64,000 nt of DNA. Origin: Encephalitozoon hellem ATCC 50504 (Eukaryota > Microsporidia > Unikaryonidae). The position numbers were made by a program, and so were the translations under genes. Position 1 is the first letter of the stretch; each line of letters opens with the position of its first letter. The stretch lies in the NCBI RefSeq assembly GCF_000277815.2, contig NC_018469.1:1-64000 (forward strand), written 5' to 3'. The notes below the pieces were generated by a model, which worked only from the letters and a program-made list of their open reading frames with translations, had not been told where the DNA came from and made no database searches. Below, in pieces: positions 28,413 to 38,022 of this stretch.

Positions 28413-28727
28413 ATGCCCAGAAATGATACAAAACAAAAAAAAAGGAGAAAGAATAGAAATAGACTAAGAATAAAGAGAGCCAGGGTCTTTGGATCAAAAG
28501 ATGTTGACCAGGTGAAGGCTCAGGCCAGCAATCCCAAGGCAGTAGAATATGATCCAGAGCTACCAGGTTGTGGCCAGTTCTACTGCTATGAATGTGATAG
28601 ACACTTTATTTCAGAAGACGTCCTAGTTGGGCATAGGAAGTCCAGCTTGCACAGAAAGAGGGTTAAGGAGGTAAGAGAGGAGGCCCATTCCCAAAGAGAT
28701 GCTGAATGGGCTGTCGGGTTGGCTTAA
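28413..28727 (+). CDS. BUD20: Bud20/ZNF593-like ribosome export factor
   Basis: A shuttling C2H2 zinc-finger protein that helps export pre-60S ribosomes. The product has 104 residues. A basic N-terminus (KQKKRRKNRNRLRIKRA) leads to DQVKAQ and the finger FYCYECDRHFISEDVLVGHRKSSLHRKR (two Cys, two His), then a short acidic tail with EEAHSQRDAEWAVG as in the family. The open frame begins 42 bases earlier, but this ATG gives the usual Bud20 N-terminus. It is divergent from the J-like gene. Length and order match Bud20 very well. Confidence 0.93.
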   Translation: MPRNDTKQKKRRKNRNRLRIKRARVFGSKDVDQVKAQASNPKAVEYDPELPGCGQFYCYECDRHFISEDVLVGHRKSSLHRKRVKEVREEAHSQRDAEWAVGLA

Positions 28728-28761
28728 CTCTGCAAGTGCTTCATCCACAATACTAAGCGCA

Positions 28762-30267
28762 TTAAACATTATTTAATTCATCTAGGCCTTCGATTTCTGA
28801 CAAATCTATCTCGCTTGCCAGCATAGAAAAACAATTGCTATTCTCCTTATCATCCTTTTTATCACTAAAGGCATTTCTGGCTTTTTTTCTTGGCTTCTTA
28901 AATGGAAATATAATTCTTGCAACGTTATATGGATTTGTTCTTAAAAACGAAATTATGTCTGTGAAGAAGATTGAGGTAAAGGCCCTATTCCAGCATCTAT
29001 GCCTTCCAAGTATATCGTCCCATGCTTTTACTAAAACTAAGAATGAAGGCTTATAGAAATACCGCTTATCAACAATCGCATATATATGTGAGAGGAGACA
29101 CAATATCTTTACGGTGTTGCAGCCTTTAAGACAGTCTGTTGCTCTCTCTTCTTCTGGTATTCCGGCAGAGGAGTCAGACTGGCTACAGATGCATTCTTGA
29201 AGGCATGGGCAATCGCTATAGCTATATTCAAGTAAGCCAAATATTTTTCTTATCCTATTTTCATTGAACTGCTTCTTATCTAGGTTCCACTCGAAGAGGT
29301 GATAGTAATTATAAAGCACTAGCACACACTCCATAACCACATGAGCATCTTTACACTCCAGAAGTCTTGCTATATGTATCATCAAGTCCTCGTCCTCAAC
29401 TTTTTGCAAGTAAAATATAGCTCTTGCACACCCGTGAAGACTCTCGAGCATTTTTCTATATACCCTGATCGCCAGGTAGTTACCACTAGATACTAGATCC
29501 CTGAGCTCGCTTGATCCATACAAGAAAGAATAATCCCATTCACAGTAATTCATAAGGTTCAGGCTTTTGTCTAGTCCCAAGTCTAATAGATTGAAAAATG
29601 TGGTGTTGTAGACATCATCGAATATGCTCTTAAGAACCCGATGCCCCACCTTGTGAAAAGAAGGTGGCTCCTTGAAAGAGATGTATGCCCCATCCTTGAA
29701 AGCTATTTCAGGATCAAAGTATTTTCTCTTTATCTCATGCATTATGCCTTCACTTCTAACTTGCCTGTAGCTCCCTTTTGCCTCATATATTTTACATGCA
29801 AATATTGAAGAATAGAATCTTACAGTCTCTTCACAAACAAGGGAGTTTAGGAGAATAAAAAATCCACAATCATGTAATACTCCCGGAAGCAAAGAGCTCT
29901 TCTTCGCTGCCTCCTCACAAAAACTGATGACGTCCTGAGGATCGTCCATAGAATCATATAATGCTTCCGAAAGCAAGAATCCACCCTTTCTTGTCGTGAA
30001 CAACACTGGAAGGCTCGAAGTTGGATCTTGTAGGATTCTTATTGCCAACCCAAATGCCTCATGCCTAACTTCTGAGTCTCTCATAAGATAAGGAAACTGT
30101 TTTTCGATAAATTTCCAATTGTCAAGAAATCTCAAGAGAAATGGGTCTTCGAAGGTAAGCGAGATCATCTTTTGCAGAGATTCCTTATACTCAGGAGACA
30201 GACATCCTCCAGTCACCAGAGATTCGTTAAGAATAAATAGCACTCCCCTGGCTTCATCTTCTACCAT
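28762..30267 (-). CDS. Unknown large alpha-helical protein
   Basis: A 501-residue protein that I do not recognise. It is almost wholly helical, with no signal peptide, membrane segment or catalytic motif. Helices of about 20-30 residues alternate with short loops, which would fit HEAT/ARM-like repeats. Near residues 360-400 there is a Cys-rich stretch (CPCLQECICS and following, then CLKGC) that could bind a metal but does not match a known finger. The C-terminus is Lys-rich then acidic (KKPRKKARNAF to SEIEGLDEL). AGGG lies just before the ATG at 30267. The gene stands alone on the minus strand between BUD20 and the P5A ATPase. Confidence 0.8.
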   Translation of the reverse strand: MVEDEARGVLFILNESLVTGGCLSPEYKESLQKMISLTFEDPFLLRFLDNWKFIEKQFPYLMRDSEVRHEAFGLAIRILQDPTSSLPVLFTTRKGGFLLSEALYDSMDDPQDVISFCEEAAKKSSLLPGVLHDCGFFILLNSLVCEETVRFYSSIFACKIYEAKGSYRQVRSEGIMHEIKRKYFDPEIAFKDGAYISFKEPPSFHKVGHRVLKSIFDDVYNTTFFNLLDLGLDKSLNLMNYCEWDYSFLYGSSELRDLVSSGNYLAIRVYRKMLESLHGCARAIFYLQKVEDEDLMIHIARLLECKDAHVVMECVLVLYNYYHLFEWNLDKKQFNENRIRKIFGLLEYSYSDCPCLQECICSQSDSSAGIPEEERATDCLKGCNTVKILCLLSHIYAIVDKRYFYKPSFLVLVKAWDDILGRHRCWNRAFTSIFFTDIISFLRTNPYNVARIIFPFKKPRKKARNAFSDKKDDKENSNCFSMLASEIDLSEIEGLDELNNV

Positions 30268-30328
30268 TCAACCCTTGCGACTTACAAAATCAATATGGAC
30301 CAGATTTAAAAAGAATAAGAATGCTTTA

Positions 30329-33250
30329 TTAGAGCATGAACATATAGAAGCATATCTTTTCCACAAAGTAACACATAATTATGTCCATCACCAGTACAGT
30401 GTAAACAAACACCTTGACTTCCCCCATGTCAACAACCTCCATCTTCATACGAAGCTCATCATTATCCCCTAGTACAAGTTGGTGTATAAAGAATAACAGA
30501 ACCCCAAGGCATCCAAGGAGCTTCTTGTTTTCGAGAAGGCTTTCTCTGAAGGGCCTTCCTATGTAGTTCACAAGAAACGTCGATATCTGCTGTGTTGTCG
30601 ACAGGAAAAACAAAGCAGAGTTCATCAATGAAGGAGAAAACTTCTCGTTGTACACAGGCACCTCTATTTCTCTTATTCTTCTTATCATAATGAGAAAGGA
30701 GGCTATATGAACAGCAACCTGAAAGACAACAGAAGAGACTATGTACGGGTTGATGATATTCGTCAAGGGCTTCTTTTTGCTTATTTCCTTGAGAGGCTGG
30801 CTCTGAGTCAAAAACATAAATGCAAATCCGATGAGAAGCCCAGAAGCTGTAAGCTGAATGTCTCCATATCTAACACCCATGCAATCCAAGACGCTCAATG
30901 AAAATGCACTAACTAAAGAGTTCAATGCAAGAATCTTATACATTTGAATCGTTGTCACCAAGGCACTTCTTCCTTGTCTCACAACATCCAGGACAGAGTC
31001 TAGAGACCCAGTCTTGGCTGTAAAAGGTGCTGCAACGCTTGCATCTCCAAGATTTATCTTCTCCTCGCCTAGATCCTTTGATATGGCTTCCATCATCTTT
31101 TCTTCACTGCTTTTCCCCCTCTCTTTCTTCTTAACAACCACTGGTGCTTCCATAAGAGCTATCCCCACATGAGCACTTTTCAGTGCCCCAACATCATTTG
31201 TTCCATCTCCACACATTAATGTATACCTCCCTGCCTTATTATATTTCTCGATTATTCTCTCCTTGTGAGTAGGATCTGCCCTAGCAAAGATCGATACAGA
31301 AAAAAACTCATCACTCTCTAATACCTTATCTATTTCCGACCCTTCGACAGCTCTATCTGATATCCCAATTTTCTTCGAGACGTTTCTGGCTGTAAGTGCG
31401 TTATCTCCAGTTATCATCACCACTTTGTGTCCCGAAGCATGGAGGGCTTCAATGGTCTCTCTTACATCTTTTTTCAACTTGCAGTCAAATAGCACAAACC
31501 CTGCAAAAGACAGATTTGATTCCACCTCCTCTCTATCATACCTCTCTTGTTTCTTGATGGATTTGAATCCAAGCGCCAACACTCGATATCCATCAGCCGC
31601 ATATTTTTCGTAGTCATCATAGAACTCGGGCACAGAATCTAGATACAGCTTGACGACTTCTGGAGCTCCTTTCATCCCGACGAAGCTCATCCCTTCTGCC
31701 TCAGCAACCACGGTCATTCTTTTTAGCTCGGAACAGAAAGCGTAGGTTTTGTGAACCTTATATCCAAAGCATTTGCTTTCTGGCATCCCAGTACCTTTCA
31801 GATATTCATAAGCACTGGTTTCCAAAGGATCCCCAGTCACTTTTCCGTTGAGTAACAGTAAGGAATGACAGCTTGAAAGCACGTTTGTTGAATTCTCCGT
31901 TTCATGCTTAAGGGCTGCAACTTCCATGACTGTCTCTGTTAGTGTTCCGGTCTTATCAAAGCAACACACATCCACCTTTCCTGCATATGGAATTCTGAAA
32001 GGCTCTAGACAATACACGCCCTTTTGAATAAGTGCTCTGACACAACTGTTGACAGCCATGCTCAACTCCATAGGGAGCTCCGTCGGAACTACATTCGTCA
32101 AAATTAGGATCACTTCCAAAAGTAGCTTATAGTTAGATTTTCCCATTTTCTTTCCCTCTTTGTAGGCATAAATAGAAGCAATAACTGCAAACACTAGAAG
32201 AGCAAATATAAAAACAAAGGCCTCCCTATCATTTACAGTCACTTCCTCAGTACACATCATCTTCCTAACAAGGCCTCCCTTCTCGGTTTCAAACCCCGTG
32301 TGCAGCACAAAGCATACCAATGGAGAGTCTCTTATCATTACTATTTCTGTGCCTGCATACAATACATGTCTCTTGTCTTTACATCTATCAAATATATCCT
32401 TAGGATTTCTTTCTGAAATATCTTCTTTTGCAAGAGGAATAGACTCTCCAGAAAGCATTGCCTCATTTACAGCACAGGATCCCTTGACCAGTAGAAGATC
32501 ACAAGGAACAATCACAGAGGAAGTGATTTTGATAACATCCCCAGGAAACAAATCCTCTGAAGACACTACCTTCCTTTCATTCTTGTTTGTGCCTTCTCTC
32601 TCATCATACAGAACTTCGACATTAACATTAGAATGGCTCATCTTTCTGAAATGTCTTGCTGTCATCATCCTTTGGAAAACAAGTCCAGACTCAAGAACAA
32701 CCAGCATCACAAGACTGAATATGGCCTGGTAAACATATTCATCAAGGCACCACAGAAGCCCAGAGAAAACTTGAAATACAAATAGCGGAGACACTGCATG
32801 CTCCAAAAACAATTGGAAGAATGATGGAGGTACAATATCGAACCTGTTCTTCTTAAAGTGCTTTATAAGCCTTGTCTCAACAAACTTGTCTCTCTTTTCC
32901 TGCCATCCTGCATAGTATTTGAACGGTCTTTTGGTATTTGCTCTCAGCCTTATAATCCCCTCGTCGTCTAGCAGATATCCAGATTTCTCAAACTCAAAAG
33001 CCCCGTTTCTGAGTTTGCATAAGGATCCAGAGTACAATATATAATCACCTTTACGATCAGAATCCATCGAAAATAAAATACGGACTCTAGTCGACCAGAA
33101 CGTTGATAGGAACATCGTTCCGGCCAGTAGCAATGTGAACACAACCACCACCTGGGGATAGCTGCTCATCATCAGGAGAACAGGAAGCATGAGCAACGGA
33201 GCCGCGTATGCCCGCCTATAAAGTGGCTTTTCTTTGTATATACTATGCAT
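30329..33250 (-). CDS. SPF1: P5A-type ATPase (Spf1/ATP13A1)
   Basis: ER P-type ATPase that extracts mis-targeted tail-anchored or signal-bearing membrane helices; loss disturbs ER function in yeast. The product has 973 residues with about ten hydrophobic segments. Key motifs: the actuator LSGES, the P5A signature PTELPMELSMAVN before the phosphorylation site, DKTGTLT (Asp about 432) and the hinge CGDGTNDVGALKSA. The open frame begins at a TTG at 33271; the ATG at 33250 has CCCC upstream. It diverges from PUP3 across 41 bp. Very strong match. Confidence 0.95.
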   Translation of the reverse strand: MHSIYKEKPLYRRAYAAPLLMLPVLLMMSSYPQVVVVFTLLLAGTMFLSTFWSTRVRILFSMDSDRKGDYILYSGSLCKLRNGAFEFEKSGYLLDDEGIIRLRANTKRPFKYYAGWQEKRDKFVETRLIKHFKKNRFDIVPPSFFQLFLEHAVSPLFVFQVFSGLLWCLDEYVYQAIFSLVMLVVLESGLVFQRMMTARHFRKMSHSNVNVEVLYDEREGTNKNERKVVSSEDLFPGDVIKITSSVIVPCDLLLVKGSCAVNEAMLSGESIPLAKEDISERNPKDIFDRCKDKRHVLYAGTEIVMIRDSPLVCFVLHTGFETEKGGLVRKMMCTEEVTVNDREAFVFIFALLVFAVIASIYAYKEGKKMGKSNYKLLLEVILILTNVVPTELPMELSMAVNSCVRALIQKGVYCLEPFRIPYAGKVDVCCFDKTGTLTETVMEVAALKHETENSTNVLSSCHSLLLLNGKVTGDPLETSAYEYLKGTGMPESKCFGYKVHKTYAFCSELKRMTVVAEAEGMSFVGMKGAPEVVKLYLDSVPEFYDDYEKYAADGYRVLALGFKSIKKQERYDREEVESNLSFAGFVLFDCKLKKDVRETIEALHASGHKVVMITGDNALTARNVSKKIGISDRAVEGSEIDKVLESDEFFSVSIFARADPTHKERIIEKYNKAGRYTLMCGDGTNDVGALKSAHVGIALMEAPVVVKKKERGKSSEEKMMEAISKDLGEEKINLGDASVAAPFTAKTGSLDSVLDVVRQGRSALVTTIQMYKILALNSLVSAFSLSVLDCMGVRYGDIQLTASGLLIGFAFMFLTQSQPLKEISKKKPLTNIINPYIVSSVVFQVAVHIASFLIMIRRIREIEVPVYNEKFSPSLMNSALFFLSTTQQISTFLVNYIGRPFRESLLENKKLLGCLGVLLFFIHQLVLGDNDELRMKMEVVDMGEVKVFVYTVLVMDIIMCYFVEKICFYMFML

Positions 33251-33291
33251 TTCAAGGGGTTCGCTTTGCAAAAATATACCAAAGCCTCAAA
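33251..33291. promoter_or_regulatory. 41-bp divergent promoter (P5A ATPase / PUP3)
   Basis: The whole intergenic space between the two divergent ATGs. On the minus strand CCCC lies a few bases before the ATPase start. It must hold both core promoters, showing how small promoters can be here. Confidence 0.5.
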
Positions 33292-33936
33292 ATGGATTTA
33301 AACATTGACCCTGACATGTCTGCTGATATCGAAACATTCTATGGAGGATCGGTCTTGGCAATGGCAAGCGAAAATGCTGTTGCCATCATGAGTGACAGGC
33401 GTCTTGGAATGGGCCCGATAACCGTATCAAAGGAATTTACCAGAATACACAAAATAGGGCCAAGACTATATGTAGGATTGCCTGTGTTCATTCCAGACAC
33501 CCAGGTTCTTCTTAAAAAGATAAGGAAGAACTACAACCTGTTCAGACTGGAGGAACAAAGAGAGATGGAGCCTGAAGAGCTCTCTAGTATGATTTCGTTT
33601 CTTTTATATTCAAAAAGAACATCTCCATACATCACTTCGCCAATAGTTGCAGGGTTGACGAGCGATGGCAAGCCTTATGTTTCTTCAATGGATTCCATCG
33701 GGTCTATAACATCCCCTAAAGACTTTGTGGCTGCCGGAACTGCAGGTGACAATCTTATAGGGATCTGCGAGGCCCTTTATAGGCCAGGTATGGATGAGGA
33801 AAACCTGTTTGTGACATGCACTCAAGCATTCCTTAATGCTGTGGATAGAGATGCTCTCTCTGGATGGGGGGCAGATTGCTATATCATTAGCCAGGGAAAT
33901 GTCACCAAGAGGTCGATTAAAGGAAGATGTGATTAG
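33292..33936 (+). CDS. PUP3: 20S proteasome beta3 subunit (Pup3/PSMB3)
   Basis: Non-catalytic beta-ring subunit of the 20S proteasome. The product has 214 residues. The ATG chosen is at 33292; after a short leader comes FYGGSVLAMASENAVAIMSDRRLG, the usual beta3 pattern with no processed Thr1. GTAGD and SGWGADCYII are further family marks. The open frame starts 84 bases further upstream, but that would add a hydrophobic leader never seen in beta3 and would overlap the ATPase gene. The gene end overlaps the start proposed for the PIG-U gene by about 38 bases. Confidence 0.93.
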   Translation: MDLNIDPDMSADIETFYGGSVLAMASENAVAIMSDRRLGMGPITVSKEFTRIHKIGPRLYVGLPVFIPDTQVLLKKIRKNYNLFRLEEQREMEPEELSSMISFLLYSKRTSPYITSPIVAGLTSDGKPYVSSMDSIGSITSPKDFVAAGTAGDNLIGICEALYRPGMDEENLFVTCTQAFLNAVDRDALSGWGADCYIISQGNVTKRSIKGRCD

Positions 33937-34846
33937 TTTTGTTATTGGTCTTCTTTCTACTTATGGAGCGATATTAGACTTTCTAGACTTTACCCCAATC
34001 AAGATGCCTAGAATTACAAAGGCCCTTACGTATGTGCTGGTTCTCGCTCTTAGGTTCTATGACATTCCATCCTTCTGCTACAATTACTACAATCCGGAAT
34101 CGTGTTATCAGCAAGAATTCCTGAAGCCGTCTGCCATTCCAACAATTTACCAGATAATACCAAGGAGGTGTTTTGTATATATTTCAGCAATATGTGACTT
34201 TATAGTGTCAAGACTGGTGAATTCTGAAAAGTACTTTATATACTCTTCCTTTCTTCCTGCTGATGTTATATCAATAGAGAATCTTCTTGTGGTGCTTGAA
34301 AAGTACGAGAAGGACATTACGAGCTTTTTACTCACACATCTAAGCGTTTTCTATGCTCCTCTTCTTACCAGCGCCAGCTCTTATGCTCTATCATATATCT
34401 ATCCAGCATATAAAAAGGATCATGAAAATGCGCATAAGCCTTCGTTGAGTATCACCTGGTTCTTCCATTTGAACATCTTCCCGCAATACAGCAGATACTT
34501 CTATGACATATTCTATGCTCTGATGGTCTACATCTTTAGCATTGTTCCCGAAGAACAGAAGATGGAGATAATATTGCTATTCAAGCCATCTAACTACAAG
34601 AGCTATCTTTTGTATATAGCAGACTCTCCGCTCCTTCACTTCTACCTGCTTATCTTCCTTCTAGAAAATTACATACAATATCTATTCAGGATTCATGGCA
34701 TAGGAAATCCCAACTTTCTCAACTGGTCATACCTAGCATTTACATGCTTATTTATTCTCGAAAGGAGATGGAGGATACTGACGCCTCAGAAGCCCCATTC
34801 TGAGAAAAACCAAGAAAAGGCCTCCAGTGGCCTTCTTCAACCCTAA
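33899..34846 (+). CDS. GAB1: GPI transamidase subunit PIG-U/Gab1-like
   Basis: Multi-pass ER membrane protein of the complex that attaches GPI anchors to proteins. The product has 315 residues and about eight hydrophobic segments. Segments that resemble PIG-U are LNIFPQYSRYFYDIFYALMV, FKPSNYKSYLLYIADSPLL and the C-terminal GIGNPNFLNWSYLAF. Start: the ATG at 33899 lies inside the end of PUP3 and gives an N-terminal helix; the ATG at 34004 is the alternative and would avoid the overlap. The homology is by pattern rather than identity, so moderately sure. PIG-U works with Gpi8, Gaa1, Gpi16 and Gpi17; none is nearby. Confidence 0.65.
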   Translation: MSPRGRLKEDVISFVIGLLSTYGAILDFLDFTPIKMPRITKALTYVLVLALRFYDIPSFCYNYYNPESCYQQEFLKPSAIPTIYQIIPRRCFVYISAICDFIVSRLVNSEKYFIYSSFLPADVISIENLLVVLEKYEKDITSFLLTHLSVFYAPLLTSASSYALSYIYPAYKKDHENAHKPSLSITWFFHLNIFPQYSRYFYDIFYALMVYIFSIVPEEQKMEIILLFKPSNYKSYLLYIADSPLLHFYLLIFLLENYIQYLFRIHGIGNPNFLNWSYLAFTCLFILERRWRILTPQKPHSEKNQEKASSGLLQP

Positions 34847-34885
34847 AATAAAAGTAGAATAGCCATCTTTAATAATACTTTATTC

Positions 34886-35149
34886 CTAATCGGATTCTTC
34901 ATCAACATCATCACTATCCTCATCCAAGTCATCAGAATCGTCATCTCCATCATCATCATCAGACACATCGTCGTCAACACTGGAGTATGAGTCCTCTTCA
35001 GACGTGTCGTCAGTACCAATCGAGGAATCACTGGACCCATCACTGCCCTCATCAGAATATTCGGAAGAGTTCGTCTCAGTGGTTTCTTCTTCACTTTCAA
35101 GCTCCTTCTTGGTTTTTTCAGCTTGCTTTTTTTGTCTTGCTGGACACAT
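34886..35149 (-). CDS. Small acidic low-complexity protein
   Basis: An 87-residue protein: a short basic start (PARQKKQAEKTKK) and then about 65 residues of Glu, Asp and Ser. A CCC triplet precedes the ATG by a few bases, which supports it as a real gene. Function unknown. Acidic Ser/Asp-rich proteins of this size are found among histone chaperones and nucleolar factors, but nothing here proves that. Confidence 0.55.
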   Translation of the reverse strand: MCPARQKKQAEKTKKELESEEETTETNSSEYSDEGSDGSSDSSIGTDDTSEEDSYSSVDDDVSDDDDGDDDSDDLDEDSDDVDEESD

Positions 35150-35279
35150 GTTTTAGGGGATCCTTCTTTTTCTAAAGTAAATTTTTCAAACTTTCCAGAA
35201 AATTCAAGCCCGCCACAAAATTACAGGCGTTTCTTATATCCAAAAAAGCATTTATTTATCCACATCCAGTCCTTCACAT

Positions 35280-36083
35280 CTACCCCTCTTCTCTCTCATT
35301 GTCCTCAATCTCCTCGATCTTCTTCTGGTACTCCATCGCTGCCTTTTTGTCTTTAAGCTCTATCGCCCTATCTCTCTTTTGGATTAGCTCTATCTTGAGG
35401 TGAGTAATCCCTCTTCTCTTTGGATATACCTCGTCCTTGCATGCTACCATCTTGCTTATTTCTTCGTCACTGAGCCTCCTGTTCATATTCTTTGCAAGCT
35501 TCTCATAGTCCTCTCTAATCTTGGATATTGAGCCTATCTTGAAGAACCTCCATACATCTTCATACTCCTCTCTGAGTAGAGGTGAGTTGCTAATGTTTTC
35601 TATTCTGAAGTTCTTGTATGTTCTAGTTCCCGAAGATACCTCCAAATACCTGTTTGTTCTTATCTCCTTTCTATCAATCCTAAGGCTATATACATCTCCC
35701 TTTCCTATACCAACTATCTTAACAACAATATACAACCCATTGATCCTAGCTCTTGTGAAGTGTCCAATAAAATTGTCAAAGAACGGCTTGAACACATTTC
35801 TTGCAATCATGTCTCTGCTTACTATGCACTGAGAAAACTCTAGAAAGTCGTCTGCATCGTGGGTGTCCTCCTTGGAAATTGGGGGTGCATTCGTCTTCAG
35901 TCCCATCGTCTTTTCCTCCAACTCTTTTTTTTCCTTGAATTTCTGGAGCTCAACATGCCTTTTATACAGTATCTCCTCCCGCTTTGTTTCCGGCATCTCT
36001 AGCAATGCTCTTTTGTCCTCCTCAGATTCATACAGCTCTTCTCTGTCGAAATCTATATGCGATGACTTGTATTTGTTCCTCAT
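35280..36083 (-). CDS. RTF1: RTF1-like Plus3-domain transcription elongation factor
   Basis: Subunit of the Paf1 complex that travels with RNA polymerase II and promotes histone H2B ubiquitylation. The product has 267 residues. A short Glu/Lys-rich N-terminus precedes the Plus3 domain (about 85-190): SRDMIARNVFKPFF, FTRARINGLYIVVKIVGIG, TNRYLEV and RIENISNSPLLREEYEDVW. The C-terminus is helical. It is about half the length of yeast Rtf1, having lost the extended N-terminus, which in yeast includes the histone-modification region. I start at 36083, where CCCC is next to the ATG, rather than at the first ATG (36104). Confidence 0.9.
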   Translation of the reverse strand: MRNKYKSSHIDFDREELYESEEDKRALLEMPETKREEILYKRHVELQKFKEKKELEEKTMGLKTNAPPISKEDTHDADDFLEFSQCIVSRDMIARNVFKPFFDNFIGHFTRARINGLYIVVKIVGIGKGDVYSLRIDRKEIRTNRYLEVSSGTRTYKNFRIENISNSPLLREEYEDVWRFFKIGSISKIREDYEKLAKNMNRRLSDEEISKMVACKDEVYPKRRGITHLKIELIQKRDRAIELKDKKAAMEYQKKIEEIEDNEREEG

Positions 36084-36173
36084 TTGGGGTTTTCTGCTAT
36101 ACATGTAATCTGATTACCATTGCAGTTGCATAGTACCTTATAAAGATCCCCAGACATACTTTTACCCTCAGGA

Positions 36174-37193
36174 ATGAGTCTTCAGGTAAGCAAGAAGGTT
36201 AGTACTTTTCTATATACAATGTGTGCCATGATTACAGCGCTTTCGGTGATTTATGAGAGAAGATCCTTTCTTAGCAATGTACAAAGCGTAATAGAGGCCA
36301 AAAAGTCCATGATAGACAGGGAGTTGTATATGAGACTGCTTTCTAGAATAGCAGATGGAAACTATCTTGTTACTCGAAAGAATAGCAAGCTCTTCAGACA
36401 TCTTGGAGAAACAGATACATTTTCCGGAATTTACCTAGTTGGATCTTGGGGGAACTATAGACGCGTCTCCCTAGAGAAAGTTCCTTATCTTAATCCCCGA
36501 GCTAAATACTTCTTCATAGACATCAAAGACCTTCTTATCCACAGGATGTTCTTGAAGCACAATCTGAAATCTTTTATGTACACAAAAAGCTTCAATTTAG
36601 AAAACACCAAGAACGAGGTTGCTTTAATGTCAGAGATTTCCCAAGAATGCTTGAAGATTCTTAATAAAGTCGGGAGCACAGAAATTGCCATGGAGGACAT
36701 GATAGTTAGGTTACGCAAAGGAAGCCCCGATGAGCTTTTCGTAGAACATGCACAGGGATTATCCATCATCAAATCGGTATTCAAGAACGAAAACGAATTC
36801 TTGGAAGGCTTGAAAGCTCATTTTATAGACTTTATGGACTCGGTCTTCTTTGGAATGGAAACATCCTCCTTCTGTGATTCATATGTAAAAAGTGTCATTA
36901 ATTATCTAAAGAGGGAGGACGTCCTTTTGCTTTCTCCATCAATCAAAATGTATCCAGAGCTAATCCACTATCTATTTCCATACAAAATGGTATCAGACAG
37001 ACCCAATCTCCTTCACAACCAATTAGTTGCTGGCGGCATCTCCCTGAATGGAGTTCAGCATAATAATTACCTAAAAAAGCTATTTAACCTTAAGAAGATT
37101 GAGAAGATAACTGAGGGTGGATGTAGATTTATATTCACAGCTCACATATCGATAGACATCCAGAAAAAGAAATATAGTATCACTTTCATTTAG
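36174..37193 (+). CDS. Unknown protein with N-terminal hydrophobic segment
   Basis: A 339-residue protein of unknown function. Residues about 10-28 are hydrophobic (VSTFLYTMCAMITALSVIY) and could be a signal anchor. The rest is mixed helix and strand, with no Cys pattern and no catalytic motif. A TACCC lies nine bases before the ATG. It is convergent with TAP42 (24 bp apart). Topology: most of the chain would lie in the ER lumen or outside, or, if mitosomal, inside that organelle. No family could be named. Confidence 0.75.
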   Translation: MSLQVSKKVSTFLYTMCAMITALSVIYERRSFLSNVQSVIEAKKSMIDRELYMRLLSRIADGNYLVTRKNSKLFRHLGETDTFSGIYLVGSWGNYRRVSLEKVPYLNPRAKYFFIDIKDLLIHRMFLKHNLKSFMYTKSFNLENTKNEVALMSEISQECLKILNKVGSTEIAMEDMIVRLRKGSPDELFVEHAQGLSIIKSVFKNENEFLEGLKAHFIDFMDSVFFGMETSSFCDSYVKSVINYLKREDVLLLSPSIKMYPELIHYLFPYKMVSDRPNLLHNQLVAGGISLNGVQHNNYLKKLFNLKKIEKITEGGCRFIFTAHISIDIQKKKYSITFI

Positions 37194-37217
37194 GACACCA
37201 CCACAAACACAACTAAA

Positions 37218-37940
37218 CTAGCCCATTCCCGCGGTATTTCCTCTACTTACTTCTCTTTCATCTCTTTCTCTGTCTCTCTTCAGAAGCTCTTCCCTCGACA
37301 TCTCATCATCATCTGAAGTACCCGACGACTCTTCCTGGAGAGGAGTGGAGGGTGTTTGGTTCATCCCTGCCATTATCTTTTCGGCAAATTCATCAAGTGT
37401 CATGGTAGGATTGTTTCTTCTGATCAAAATATTCTCAATTCTTCCCTGCGGATCCACCTTTATACATTCCATTTCTTCGTTTCTACTGGGACTTCCATCG
37501 CCCTTGTTCTGCAGAAGTATAATCTCTCTGTTGAGATGCTCAATATTCTTCATCGACATAACATAAAAGTATTCAAGCAGCTTCATAACCCATTCCCTGT
37601 CTTCCCAGTCTATAAAATCATACCTGAACTCCCTACTCTTTCGCCAAAGCTTTATTTTGCTATCCCTTCCGCTCTCTCTACACATCTCCATTGTCTCTTT
37701 TCCAACAAGACCAAAGTACTCACAGTCTTCACAGTATTCCTTGAAAAACTTCAATCCCTCGCTCCTGTTTCCTGCCCGGTCATTCACAACGCCTTTGATG
37801 TATGGAAAAGTATAGTTTAGTAAGTCTGCTGTTGATATCTCATGAAGGTCCATTCTATCTCCCTCTATGGATGCCTCACAATTAACCATTTCTAAATCTC
37901 TGCTCTCGAGTACTCTCACTATTAGTTCCTTTATGTCCAT
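37218..37940 (-). CDS. TAP42: TAP42/IGBP1-like regulator of PP2A-type phosphatases
   Basis: Binds and stabilises catalytic subunits of PP2A-like phosphatases, downstream of TOR in yeast. The product has 240 residues (yeast 366). The N-terminal two thirds are helices as in the Tap42 TPR-like fold. The family's C-terminal signature remains: NPTMTLDEFAEKIM, then an acidic Asp/Ser patch and the end with RDRERDE, RGN and GMG, which matches the usual (R)RG-GN-MG tail. CCC is seen shortly before the ATG at 37940. Good confidence. Confidence 0.8.
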   Translation of the reverse strand: MDIKELIVRVLESRDLEMVNCEASIEGDRMDLHEISTADLLNYTFPYIKGVVNDRAGNRSEGLKFFKEYCEDCEYFGLVGKETMEMCRESGRDSKIKLWRKSREFRYDFIDWEDREWVMKLLEYFYVMSMKNIEHLNREIILLQNKGDGSPSRNEEMECIKVDPQGRIENILIRRNNPTMTLDEFAEKIMAGMNQTPSTPLQEESSGTSDDDEMSREELLKRDRERDEREVSRGNTAGMG

Positions 37941-38022
37941 GAAATCAGGGACAAGTTATCCATATCCTAAAAAGGGTCTTTTAGCCCACAGACTACGCTG
38001 CCAGAACATATAGATATTAAGT

